From JAKVCB01 sp963578605 (GTDB taxonomy: Bacteria; Planctomycetota; Planctomycetia; Pirellulales; Lacipirellulaceae): a stretch of DNA of 7,617 bases. Of the stretch, positions 1 through 5,520 are shown piece by piece (the first letter of the stretch is position 1; each line of letters opens with the position of its first letter). Made by a program: the position numbers and the translations under genes. The notes beneath the pieces were generated by a model that saw nothing but the letters and a program-made list of their open reading frames with translations, ran no database searches and was not told the origin of the DNA. Location of the stretch: NCBI GenBank assembly GCA_963578605.1, contig CAUZEA010000187.1, positions 1-7,617 on the forward strand. The letters are read 5' to 3'.

Positions 1-369
1 ACTCATTTCTCCATAGTACTGGGAACTTGTGAACGTGTTCGGTTCTCCTGTTCGTCCGCCCGGTCTCCCGGCTTCCCTCCGAGTTGGACGGTAAGTGGCG
101 TCTCTAACTCCATTCGTGCGAGGTACCTGTGTGCGGTTCGCTCCGGTTGAGAATGCGGCCCGGCTTGTGTTGGGGTAGTTCCACAGTACGGCTGATGATC
201 TGCTAGCCAACCGGTTTTCCACGGCGGCAACGCGCTCCAGAGACCGCAGGCACCACACACAGCCGCAACCCTCAGTTTGCCATACTCTTTCGCCGAGGAT
301 CTCGAATAACGACCGATTTTGGAACAGCACCTTCCGCCAGTTGATTATAGTCAAACCATCCGATAGCAT
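1..369 (-). CDS. Open frame running off the left edge, doubtful hypothetical protein (partial)
   Basis: Reading the minus strand in the frame whose codons pair with triplets beginning at base 1, there is no stop from about 456 down to base 1. The first ATG is at 369-367, giving at least 123 residues with the 3' end outside the window. The translation has a Cys-rich patch (pairs of Cys around residues 33-39) and then an Arg/Gly/Thr/Pro-rich stretch. I recognise no family. For it: so long an open frame is uncommon by chance at this base composition. Against it: third-position GC is not raised (about half in the portion I tallied), no Shine-Dalgarno precedes the ATG, and the start would sit inside the likely promoter of the divergent cold-shock gene. 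It could equally be non-coding DNA or antisense to a structured RNA. A second minus frame (3-260, GTG start) overlaps it and is less convincing. Confidence 0.25.
   Translation of the reverse strand, partial: MLSDGLTIINWRKVLFQNRSLFEILGERVWQTEGCGCVWCLRSLERVAAVENRLASRSSAVLWNYPNTSRAAFSTGANRTQVPRTNGVRDATYRPTRREAGRPGGRTGEPNTFTSSQYYGEMS
341..369 (+). promoter_or_regulatory. Candidate sigma-70-type promoter of the cold-shock gene
   Basis: TTGATT at 341-346 and TAGCAT at 364-369 are separated by exactly 17 bases. Each matches the sigma-70 consensus (TTGACA, TATAAT) at four of six positions. Initiation a few bases downstream would give a leader of about 68 bases before the ATG at 444, and cold-shock mRNAs often have a leader. 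The -35 box sits in a near-palindrome (TTGA, six bases, TCAA). This is a pattern match only; planctomycete promoters are poorly defined. Confidence 0.3.
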
Positions 370-443
370 GGCGTCTTGCAGTAGGACAGCCTGAACACAG
401 TGTTCGGGCAACGCGGCAGGACACTTTTTGTGGAATTGGACAA

Positions 444-641
444 ATGGCAGAAGGCATCATCAAGCGACTCACGGACAAGGGCTTCGGATTTATTGACGTG
501 GGGAGCGAAAAGGACCTGTTTTTTCACTCGTCAAGTCTTGAAGGGGTGAGCTACGACGACCTCCGAGAAGGGCAACGAGTGTCATTTACCGAAGGACGTG
601 GACCTAAAGGCCCATGTGCCGAGAACGTCACGCTGGCCTGA
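444..641 (+). CDS. Cold-shock domain protein (CspA family)
   Basis: A complete 65-residue single cold-shock domain, a small five-stranded OB-fold that binds single-stranded RNA or DNA and acts as an RNA chaperone in the cytoplasm. The opening MAEGIIKRLTDKGFGFID carries the RNP1-type aromatic motif KGFGFI (residues 12-17). The RNP2-type motif LFFHSSSL follows at residues 25-32. The end, with G-Q-R-V-S-F and then G-P-K-G-P-x-A-x-N-V, is typical of the family, and the length is normal, so nothing is missing. The ATG at 444 gives the standard N-terminus; GGAA at 432-435 lies eight bases upstream as a modest ribosome site. The gene has its own candidate promoter and is followed immediately by an inverted repeat (645-669) and an in-frame zinc-finger-like reading frame. 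Family assignment is firm; which stress or growth phase it serves cannot be told. Confidence 0.95.
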   Translation: MAEGIIKRLTDKGFGFIDVGSEKDLFFHSSSLEGVSYDDLREGQRVSFTEGRGPKGPCAENVTLA

Positions 642-644
642 ACG

Positions 645-669
645 GCACGTAGTACCACTCGTGACGTGC
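645..669 (+). terminator. Inverted repeat just after the cold-shock stop
   Basis: GCACGT (645-650) and ACGTGC (664-669) form a perfect six-pair stem with a 13-base loop, starting four bases after the TGA of the cold-shock gene. There is no T-run, so it is not a classical Rho-independent terminator. The right arm overlaps the GTG (666-668) that is the only usable start of the following small frame, so the fold could instead occlude that start. Confidence 0.25.
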
Positions 670-827
670 GAGACAACGCAACAAAGACCGTTGAACTAAA
701 ATGCTGCGCGGTGTGTGGTGCCGCAAAGCCATTCCATGACGTTTCATGGCATGCCAGGGCGGCACCGACAAAGGAAGGTGATTCTTGTCTTAGCCACTTG
801 CGGAAAAACATCGCTACTTCGATTTGA
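666..827 (+). CDS. Small Cys/His zinc-finger-like protein, tentative
   Basis: A 53-codon frame from GTG at 666 to TGA at 825-827, in the same frame as the cold-shock gene; no stop occurs between that gene's TGA (639-641) and this one. With GTG as residue 1, it has Cys14-x2-Cys17-x6-His24-x4-His29, a C2H2-like metal-site pattern (CAVCGAAKPFHDVSWH), followed by Cys41 and His44. The tail is basic. I do not recognise a family, but the spacing and composition look like a real small zinc-binding protein. No Shine-Dalgarno is visible and the start is uncertain. It could be the second half of an ancestral cold-shock/zinc-finger fusion split by a stop, a separately or coupled translated partner, or a chance frame. 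The minus-strand frame over the same DNA (551-811) is less protein-like. Confidence 0.4.
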   Translation: MRDNATKTVELKCCAVCGAAKPFHDVSWHARAAPTKEGDSCLSHLRKNIATSI

Positions 828-869
828 GGTTGGTGCGATGAGAATTCCTATCAGAATCAGGAAACTTTG

Positions 870-1349
870 ATGCCGAATAACGGGATCATTTCGGTCCATC
901 GAGACGATTCGGTATCCATCGGTGAGACACCTGTGGGCAAGGGAGTTTTTTCGAAACGCAGTTATCCGGTGAAGGCGGTCATCGGTGAGATTACCGGCGA
1001 CGTCGTCAGAGATTGTCCGAGCGGGTCCAGCTATTCATTTGAAATTGACGACCGAACTCAGTTGGAACCGCATGCACCGTTCCGGTATTTGAACCATAGT
1101 TGCGAACCGAATTGTGAGTTCGACTGGTTCGACGATGACGGGATGAATGGAGATGTGGCCCCGTTGTACTTGATCGCGCTACGCGACATCTGGACCGGCG
1201 AAGAGTTGACAATCGACTACAACTGGCCCGCAATCTCTGCCGTTCCCTGCCATTGTGCCGCGGCCTTGTGTCGCGGCTGGATTGTTGGTGTCGACGAATT
1301 GGATTCGCTCGTTAGGCCGCGCGAAGACCATCGATCAAATGACCGATGA
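870..1349 (+). CDS. SET-domain protein lysine methyltransferase
   Basis: A 159-residue stand-alone SET domain, which transfers a methyl group from S-adenosylmethionine to lysine side chains of a protein. Visible motifs: the N-terminal GKGVFSKRSY (residues 24-32), the hallmark RYLNHSCEPNC (72-82, NHSCxPN pseudoknot element), GEELTIDYNW (110-119) with the expected catalytic-site Tyr117, and a post-SET cysteine cluster C127-x-C129-x4-C134-RGWI that, with Cys78, normally holds a zinc ion. All key elements are present, so it is probably active. I use the ATG at 870 rather than the TTG three bases before, because AGGA at 859-862 is seven bases upstream. Compact SET proteins occur in planctomycetes, chlamydiae and eukaryotes; bacterial targets are mostly unknown and nothing beside the gene reveals the substrate. 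The short polar Arg/Asp tail after residue 148 lies outside the domain. Confidence 0.9.
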   Translation: MPNNGIISVHRDDSVSIGETPVGKGVFSKRSYPVKAVIGEITGDVVRDCPSGSSYSFEIDDRTQLEPHAPFRYLNHSCEPNCEFDWFDDDGMNGDVAPLYLIALRDIWTGEELTIDYNWPAISAVPCHCAAALCRGWIVGVDELDSLVRPREDHRSNDR

Positions 1350-1436
1350 TGAGGGGTCGCATCTGACGCTCGACTGGGTCGCTTGCAGGATTGCTGAATG
1401 TGCCTCTGTTGGATATTGACATTCTTGATCAACGGT

Positions 1437-1646
1437 TCAGTCTTGCCCGACGACGTTGTTGCTTTTCTTCGAGAAGCTGATTTGTGAGTCAGCCAGTTTG
1501 TCAGGAATAGCCCCGTCCGCGTCACGGGCTTCGTCCCGAGTGACTTCGTAACGTTCTACCACTCTCTGTGATCCATCGCCGAGGTGAACCTCGCCTCCGG
1601 AACTTCGTTCTGCGAATGGGGAAGCGGTTTTGGCGTGGTGGCGTCG
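1437..1646 (-). pseudogene. Unidentified coding trace, minus strand
   Basis: Between a TAA at 1649-1647 and a TGA at 1439-1437 the minus strand is open for 69 codons and reads like real protein: a Gly/Ser/His-containing beginning, then GSQRVVERYEVTRDEARDA and, near the end, IPDKLADSQISFSKKS. Third positions are GC-favoured (about 60 percent in my tally). There is no ATG; the only alternative start is GTG at 1562-1560, which would leave 41 residues. I recognise no family. It is best read as the 3' end of a decayed gene, or a very small gene from the GTG. The longer minus frame 1217-1525 is antisense to the SET gene and is not preferred. Confidence 0.3.
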
Positions 1647-1675
1647 TTAGCCGCGCTTGAGTTTACGCGCCACAA

Positions 1676-1693
1676 AAGCAGGGGCCCCTGCTT
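1676..1693. repeat. Perfect 18-base palindrome
   Basis: AAGCAGGGGCCCCTGCTT is perfectly self-complementary with no loop (nine pairs either side of GGCC). It lies 17 bases before a second inverted repeat and just left of the WD40 remnant. It could be a dimeric regulator operator, a repeat-element end or a recombination scar; no gene start lies close enough to decide. Confidence 0.7.
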
Positions 1694-1709
1694 CCTCCTT
1701 GTTGCTTGC

Positions 1710-1724
1710 GGAAATCAAATTTCC
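1710..1724. repeat. Perfect 15-base inverted repeat
   Basis: GGAAAT, spacer CAA, ATTTCC: a six-pair stem immediately upstream of the WD40 remnant. Together with the palindrome at 1676-1693 it makes two tandem hairpin-capable sites within 49 bases, at the edge of a broken gene. Confidence 0.6.
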
Positions 1725-1731
1725 TATCATT

Positions 1732-1903
1732 AAGACACTGATGGTCTGGGATGCCCCAACCCACCAGACGCTCAGACTCAAGGGACACCCAAATAACGTC
1801 AGGAGCGCGAGTTTCAGCCCCGACGGCAAGCGGATTGTCAGCGGCAGCAAATGACAAGACGGTGAAGAGCTGGGATGCCCGCCCGCTGGCCAAGTCCAAG
1901 TAG
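1732..1903 (+). pseudogene. WD40-repeat protein remnant, frameshifted
   Basis: From 1732 the frame reads KTLMVWDAPTHQTLRLKGH and then the classic blade sequence NNVRSASFSPDGKRIVSGS, ending at TGA 1852-1854. Shifting one base at the A-run around 1849-1851 continues perfectly as NDKTVKSWDARPLAKSK and stops at TAG 1901-1903. One inserted A therefore broke a WD40 beta-propeller protein in the middle of a repeat. Only about one and a half repeats are left; WD40 proteins need about seven, so the N-terminal bulk is gone and what remains is the C-terminal end of the gene. Intact relatives are scaffold proteins, often fused to kinases in planctomycetes. The frame upstream of 1732 does not look like protein of this family. 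A 187-codon minus-strand frame (1663-2226) is antisense to this remnant. Confidence 0.8.
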
Positions 1904-2148
1904 CTTCTCATCTCCCCTGCCGCACCGCCCGACGCCGGGGGGCGTGGTTCGTATCTGGCGGTCAACGGCCCTGAGCGAACGCCCGTTTGTACGTCGCGGT
2001 GAACACGGGATATGTCAGGGAGTCCCTCCCAAACGGCGTGGGGGACCGGCTCAACTTGAATGGTCGGCTGCAGTGAGAGAAGATCGACAGGCGGTACCGG
2101 GAGGTAGGACGCAGTTTTCCGCCCGGTCGTCCGGAAAGGTATGAGTTG
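1904..2148 (+). other. Gap before the DUF4166 gene with a coding-like stretch broken by TGA
   Basis: In the reading frame of the downstream gene, codons 1975-2073 are open after a TGA at 1972-1974 and look like protein (LYVAVNTGYVRESLPNGVGD in part), with a strong bias to G or C in third positions. A TGA at 2074-2076 stops it. The next 24 codons (2077-2148), including YREVGRSFPPGRPERYEL, run straight into the ATG at 2149. This may be the decayed 5' part of a longer gene, the end of a lost upstream gene, or a coincidence. I see no better gene; the plus frame 1875-2144 has implausible composition. Confidence 0.3.
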
Positions 2149-2700
2149 ATGGTTGAACCGTCTCTTTATCGTCGCATTCTCGGTAATCAACTCGACCAGC
2201 TTGCTCCGGCTCTGCGTCGCTTCCACGATTCTTCAGTGACCCGACAAGCCTCGGGTACCTTTGAAGTGATACGGGGGGCTGGTCGCTGGCGTGGCTGGCT
2301 GGCGACGCTGATGCGACTGCCACCTGCCGGCTTGGAGGTCCCGGTTACCCTTGAAGTGGCCGTGACGGGAAATCAGGAACGATGGGTGCGGTGCTTCGAT
2401 TCCCACCTGATGCCGACTTGGCAATGGCAGTCCGGTGAGCTGTTGATCGAGGCGGGGGGGCCCTTGCGGCTTGGCTTCGAACTGCTTCCCGAACAGGATG
2501 GGTTGCGGTACCGGTTACGGCGGACCTGGTTCTGCCTGGTGCCGCTGCCGTCGTTCCTGGCGCCCCGGGTCGAGGCGATTGAACTGGGCCGTGATGATGG
2601 CTGGGACGTCACGGTGCAGTTCACGTTGCCCTTGATCGGCCTGTTGATCCAGTACCAGGGATCCCTCCGCCTGCCTGCATCGGCCGCACTCACGGTCTGA
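2149..2700 (+). CDS. DUF4166 domain protein
   Basis: A 183-residue protein with the DUF4166 layout along its whole length: SLYRRILGNQLDQLAPALRRFHD (residues 5-27, where an early LG, then LAPALRRFH, is typical), a G-x-F-x-V-x-R-G segment (36-43), RLPPAGLEVPVTLEV (56-70), ERWVRCFDS (77-85), GPLRLGFELLPEQDGLRYRL (104-123), the VPLPSFLAPRVEAIE segment (131-145) and PLIGLLIQYQGSL at the end (161-173). The family has no established biochemical function; in some bacteria the domain is fused to nucleotide-sugar epimerase/dehydrogenase-like proteins. GGAAAGG at 2133-2139 lies nine bases before the ATG at 2149; a TTG at 2146 is an alternative start. The 3' end overlaps the convergent membrane-protein gene by 11 bases, suggesting a long-standing neighbour relationship. 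The role in the locus is inference. Confidence 0.82.
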   Translation: MVEPSLYRRILGNQLDQLAPALRRFHDSSVTRQASGTFEVIRGAGRWRGWLATLMRLPPAGLEVPVTLEVAVTGNQERWVRCFDSHLMPTWQWQSGELLIEAGGPLRLGFELLPEQDGLRYRLRRTWFCLVPLPSFLAPRVEAIELGRDDGWDVTVQFTLPLIGLLIQYQGSLRLPASAALTV

Positions 2701-3454
2701 TCTGTTGGTGGGCAGCCAGATAACCCCGGTAGTGTTCCTCGACTCGATCGGCCGTGCTACCAAACGGATTTTGTCGAAAGAGAGACTCGAGCGTGCCTTG
2801 GACGTCCCGTGACCAGGGCGAGGACGGGATTAGGTCGTAGGTGGACCCCGCAGCGAAGAGCAGAATGCGTTGGTGCCACAGATACTCGGATCGCTCCAGT
2901 GCCGGAAGATACGGGTTGGCCACCGGCGATGAGGCAGTTTGTTTGGGATGCAATGCCCAGCAACGGTCGGGCAAAGGGTGTAGGTCTGCGAGCTTGGAGA
3001 ACGAGATAGCTGCGGCCGGAAAGAGTGCCAGCACAGCCACGACCCAGAGAAATCGATGTGTGGAGAGAAACGGCCAGCCAATCAGGAAAGCTGCCGCGGC
3101 ATGCAGGGCTGAAACCAGAAGGAGAAACCAGGGATAGATCGATGTCGGGATGTGGCACACCAGGGCCAATGCTTCGGCATAAGCAGCGCCGGTCCCGCTA
3201 AAGACCATCACGGGAAACCAGGTAAGACGCCAGGAGACATACAGACCAGTGCAGTAAGCCAGCCGTTGCTTCCGGGTCTTCAAGCGTGGCCAGGTCGACA
3301 GGCTTCCCCAGGCTAAACCGACCAGGCTGGCTCCGGTGAAGGCACAATAGAATGCACTCGTCGAAGTGAGTACGACGGAATCGAGAATGATGCCCGTCAC
3401 CAGCAGAATGCCAAGTGAGCCTGCCAGGGCCCACAACCATTGTCGCGACGGCAT
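2690..3454 (-). CDS. Multi-pass membrane protein of unknown function, coupled to the desaturase
   Basis: 254 residues. Hydrophobic segments at about 6-28, 33-53, 67-88, 91-102, 106-127 and 134-153 suggest five or six membrane helices. A soluble C-terminal tail of about 100 residues contains LHPLPDRCWALHP (158-170) and ends with RVEEHYRGYLAAHQQIRP. The tail's Trp/His/Arg-rich character would place it at the membrane surface. I recognise no family. Its ATG (3454-3452) follows the desaturase TAG directly (TAG then ATG, no spacer), and GAGG eight bases upstream lies inside the desaturase's last codons. The two are therefore almost certainly co-transcribed and translationally coupled, which argues for a shared function: an electron-transfer partner, accessory subunit or transporter of the product. 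No haem or metal motif is obvious. The 3' end overlaps the convergent DUF4166 gene. Confidence 0.75.
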   Translation of the reverse strand: MPSRQWLWALAGSLGILLVTGIILDSVVLTSTSAFYCAFTGASLVGLAWGSLSTWPRLKTRKQRLAYCTGLYVSWRLTWFPVMVFSGTGAAYAEALALVCHIPTSIYPWFLLLVSALHAAAAFLIGWPFLSTHRFLWVVAVLALFPAAAISFSKLADLHPLPDRCWALHPKQTASSPVANPYLPALERSEYLWHQRILLFAAGSTYDLIPSSPWSRDVQGTLESLFRQNPFGSTADRVEEHYRGYLAAHQQIRP

Positions 3455-4270
3455 CTAGAATACCTCTTTGCCGCGAAGATCTGGTGCTGCGGCACCCAGA
3501 CGCTCGGCCAGTTGGGGCAGGTTGCGGGTCGGCACGGCGGGAAACAAGTGGTGTTCCATGTGCAGGAACATGTTGAATGTCAACCGGTTCTTCCACTTGC
3601 CTTCCAGGGTCCGGGCAAACACGTGATCTCGTTCACAGTCGTGGTGGACTGTCCAGACGGCGAAGAAAGCCGTCAGGCACTCACCGATGGCCATGCAGCA
3701 GACGTGAAAACGTAACCAGTGGATGTCGAGGATCAGGAAGGCCGTGGCCACCAGCGACAGCAGAGCCAGGGATTCAAACATAATCCATTGCCGCCGACGT
3801 GCGTTTCCAAAGTAAATCCCATAGCCCAACAGCAAAAACGGAAAGATCGGGCCAAACAGCAGTGCCCGCCAACCACTCATTCTGGCACTGGCGGCCTCGA
3901 TGTCCTCATCTTCCATGCAGTACTTGTGGTGTCTCAGGTGGTTGACCTGGACCGCGTGCAACGGCCATCCCATCAACAGGCTCAGCCCGAAGATGACCCA
4001 CTCGGTTGCCAGGCGGGGAATCCCCAGCGCGTAGTGATATCCATTGTGGACCACTCGCAGACCAGTCAGAAAAAAAATGAAAGAAAAGACCAGCGCCGGT
4101 CCATAGAACAACCAGTGTGTGTTGCCTGCGAAATGGGCACAGAGCAGCGCACCGGCCAGCCAGGGAAAGACAAACACCAGTTCGCAGAGCACCTGCGTTC
4201 GTGACAGTGTCACCAGGTCCCGCCAGACAAGATTGCGGACACGGGGATCGAACGGGTTTTCGTTTGCCAC
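3455..4270 (-). CDS. Membrane fatty acid desaturase-like di-iron enzyme
   Basis: A 271-residue integral-membrane member of the fatty acid desaturase/hydroxylase superfamily, which uses a histidine-bound di-iron centre and O2 to desaturate or hydroxylate acyl chains, carotenoids or similar lipids. The three histidine boxes are intact: H75-NGY-H79, H111-LR-H114-H115 and H237-ME-H240-H241; a further His-rich patch HHDCERDH (209-216) comes before the last box. Hydrophobic pairs flank them at about 30-46, 53-73, 91-107, 135-153 and 166-183. Length is short but normal for compact bacterial desaturases with no fused cytochrome b5. The start is GTG (4270-4268), as the frame has no ATG near; no clear Shine-Dalgarno precedes it. 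The substrate cannot be assigned from sequence: acyl-lipid, alkane-like and carotenoid enzymes all share these boxes. It lies directly upstream of a coupled membrane protein. Confidence 0.88.
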   Translation of the reverse strand: MANENPFDPRVRNLVWRDLVTLSRTQVLCELVFVFPWLAGALLCAHFAGNTHWLFYGPALVFSFIFFLTGLRVVHNGYHYALGIPRLATEWVIFGLSLLMGWPLHAVQVNHLRHHKYCMEDEDIEAASARMSGWRALLFGPIFPFLLLGYGIYFGNARRRQWIMFESLALLSLVATAFLILDIHWLRFHVCCMAIGECLTAFFAVWTVHHDCERDHVFARTLEGKWKNRLTFNMFLHMEHHLFPAVPTRNLPQLAERLGAAAPDLRGKEVF

Positions 4271-4357
4271 AGGTCGGCTACCGATCTCTTGTGCTGGTTC
4301 CGTGCTCGGAGGCCTCGGTGGTCCTTGGAGGCGTGTTTGAGTTCTTCGGATAGTGTA

Positions 4358-4543
4358 TTAGTTTTGCGCCAACGTAACAACGTTGTAGATGGCGCCGAAG
4401 AAGAGTAGGGCGCCTTGGACGAGCAATAACTCGATTCCGAATCTATCGACGTCTATGTGGCCGGCAAAGAGCAGGGTGCCAGTCAGGGTGCCGGCGAGTA
4501 AGAGTAGGAAGCGGATCATGGTTTGTGGGAAAATCCCCGACAT
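4358..4543 (-). CDS. Small two-helix membrane protein
   Basis: 61 residues from ATG 4543, or 53 from the internal ATG at 4519-4517, which gives the more natural beginning MIRFLLLLAGTLTGTLLFAG. Two hydrophobic helices (about residues 12-28 and 37-57 of the longer form) are joined by the acidic linker HIDVDRFGIE. Neither start has a good ribosome site; GGGG eight bases before 4543 slightly favours the longer form. I know no family. It ends 87 bases upstream of the desaturase start on the same strand and may share its transcript. The hydrophobic-polar-hydrophobic pattern and clean stop support a real gene; the plus frame over it (4389-4598) is a Lys/Arg/Pro-rich shadow. Confidence 0.6.
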   Translation of the reverse strand: MSGIFPQTMIRFLLLLAGTLTGTLLFAGHIDVDRFGIELLLVQGALLFFGAIYNVVTLAQN

Positions 4544-4597
4544 GCAAAAGGCCCCGTGTTTGAATAAACGCCTAAGTCCTAGGGCGCGAGATGGTTG

Positions 4598-4616
4598 AAA
4601 GGGGTGTCCCCGTTTT
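4598..4616 (-). terminator. Weak hairpin downstream of the 101-residue membrane gene
   Basis: GGGG (4601-4604), spacer TGT, CCCC (4608-4611), flanked by AAA on the left and TTTT on the right with one bulged G. Read on the minus strand it follows the stop of the 4652-4957 gene by about 36 bases and ends in TTT, so it could act as a terminator. The stem is short, and it may instead be a repeat-type palindrome. Confidence 0.3.
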
Positions 4617-4651
4617 GCTTTGGCCTGTCACTCTTGGGTCCCATGCGGTGC

Positions 4652-4957
4652 TTAAACAGTTGCATATAGTCCATGTTCTAGAGCTGAAAAGAAAGCAGTT
4701 AACAGAATGGCAGTTGCGAGAGATGAGCAGATATGTAACCAATAATGGCAGTTCCTGGTCTTAACGAGACTGTAGATTCCGTATACCAGCTGTACAAGGG
4801 CGACACCTGGCATAACGAACATGCATGCAATGAAGCAAGGTATCTGGAGCTCCAAGAATCGCATGCCCCCGGAATAGAAATCTCTAACTAACAGGTAATA
4901 AGTAAAGAATGTGCAGACATAGAGAACAGCGGGCCAAAATATCCTAATGTATTTCAT
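4652..4957 (-). CDS. Three-helix membrane protein, unknown family, AT-richer than neighbours
   Basis: 101 residues from ATG 4957-4955. AAGGAAG at 4967-4961 just upstream is one of the clearer ribosome sites in the window and decides this start against the much longer ORF that continues to 5356. Hydrophobic segments at about residues 5-24, 40-65 and 74-93 suggest three membrane helices; short basic loops (VRD, KTRNCHYW) lie between. I recognise no family. The DNA here is visibly AT-richer than the methyltransferase remnant upstream and the desaturase operon downstream, which suggests a separate origin. The upstream part of the 234-codon frame (108 codons) belongs to the decayed methyltransferase and is not part of this protein. 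An ATG at 5032 (125 residues) is possible but has no ribosome site. Confidence 0.6.
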   Translation of the reverse strand: MKYIRIFWPAVLYVCTFFTYYLLVRDFYSGGMRFLELQIPCFIACMFVMPGVALVQLVYGIYSLVKTRNCHYWLHICSSLATAILLTAFFSALEHGLYATV

Positions 4958-5028
4958 GCTCTTCCTTAGCATAACGTCATGAATGTGGCTGCGCTCCGAA
5001 AACTGGAGTGTTCCAAATGTGTCATTTA

Positions 5029-5520
5029 TCATTTCTGTTCGTCCAGACGTTCGTCCGGCGAGTGGTCGACGTCGATCAAGATCACGATCACCTGGCGGGT
5101 CAGCGAGTCGCCGGTAAACGTCGCCCTCGGTGACAATCAAACGCCGACGTTTCCCCATCTCCTCTTGCAGTTCGGACGATCGTGGTACCAGCCCACTCGC
5201 GAGCCAATCGATGACTTGTGGCAGTAACTCCACCACTTCGACCCGCGCGACGCGGCCCGACAGAAGCGCTTCGCGTGCCGTGTAGCCCAGTTCGAGTCCT
5301 CCGACCAACACCTGTAGTTTGTCGCCGGAGTGCATCTCGAGCGCCGTTCGCGCCAAGGCCCGTTCCGAATCGTATACAGGCTGCTCATTAGAAACTCGTG
5401 ATTCAATGTCACCTCGGTCACGAGCGTGCCGGGTTGTGAGAGCAGTTCACGTCTTCGCAGACACAGGGGTCCCAGCGGAGTCGATTCGTAGCCAAAATTT
5501 CCAGGTTCGAGCCAGACATG
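5029..5520 (-). pseudogene. Spermidine-synthase-like SAM-dependent methyltransferase pseudogene
   Basis: Three successive minus-strand frames reassemble one protein. Part 1 (about 5520-5371) reads VWLEPGNFGYESTPLGPLCL and ends near FLMSSLYT. One base appears missing near 5370, after which part 2 continues with SERALARTALEMHSGDKL, the cofactor-binding motif VLVGGLELGYTAREAL, then VEVVELLPQVIDWL and EGDVYRRL. Near 5087 the frame breaks again, and part 3 gives the family-typical VILIDVDHSPDERLD before TGA at 5031-5029. Intact relatives continue for roughly 60 more residues, so the C-terminal third of the Rossmann fold is lost. The start codon also seems lost: codon 5520-5518 before VW is CAT. 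Family members are spermidine-synthase-like aminopropyl or methyl transferases. With two frameshifts and a truncation the gene cannot be functional. Confidence 0.85.

Noticed and set aside
551..811. 86-residue minus-strand frame
   Set aside because: Antisense to the cold-shock gene and the zinc-finger-like frame; its composition is not convincing.
1521..1544. Imperfect hairpin GTCAC-GGG ... CCC-GA-GTGAC
   Set aside because: It lies inside the unidentified coding trace, has a bulge and no context, and is probably chance.
1663..2226. 187-residue minus-strand reading frame
   Set aside because: It is antisense to the WD40 remnant and the start of the DUF4166 gene and has no family-like motifs.
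2809..3137. Plus-strand frames opposite the 254-residue membrane protein
   Set aside because: Arg-rich shadows; the minus strand gives clean membrane helices and couples to the desaturase.
3719..4204. 161-residue plus-strand frame
   Set aside because: Gln/Pro/Arg-rich shadow of the desaturase, whose three intact histidine boxes prove the other strand is coding.
4652..5356. A single 234-residue minus-strand protein
   Set aside because: Its first half is the middle frame of a frameshifted methyltransferase and its second half is a separate membrane gene with its own ribosome site at 4961-4967.
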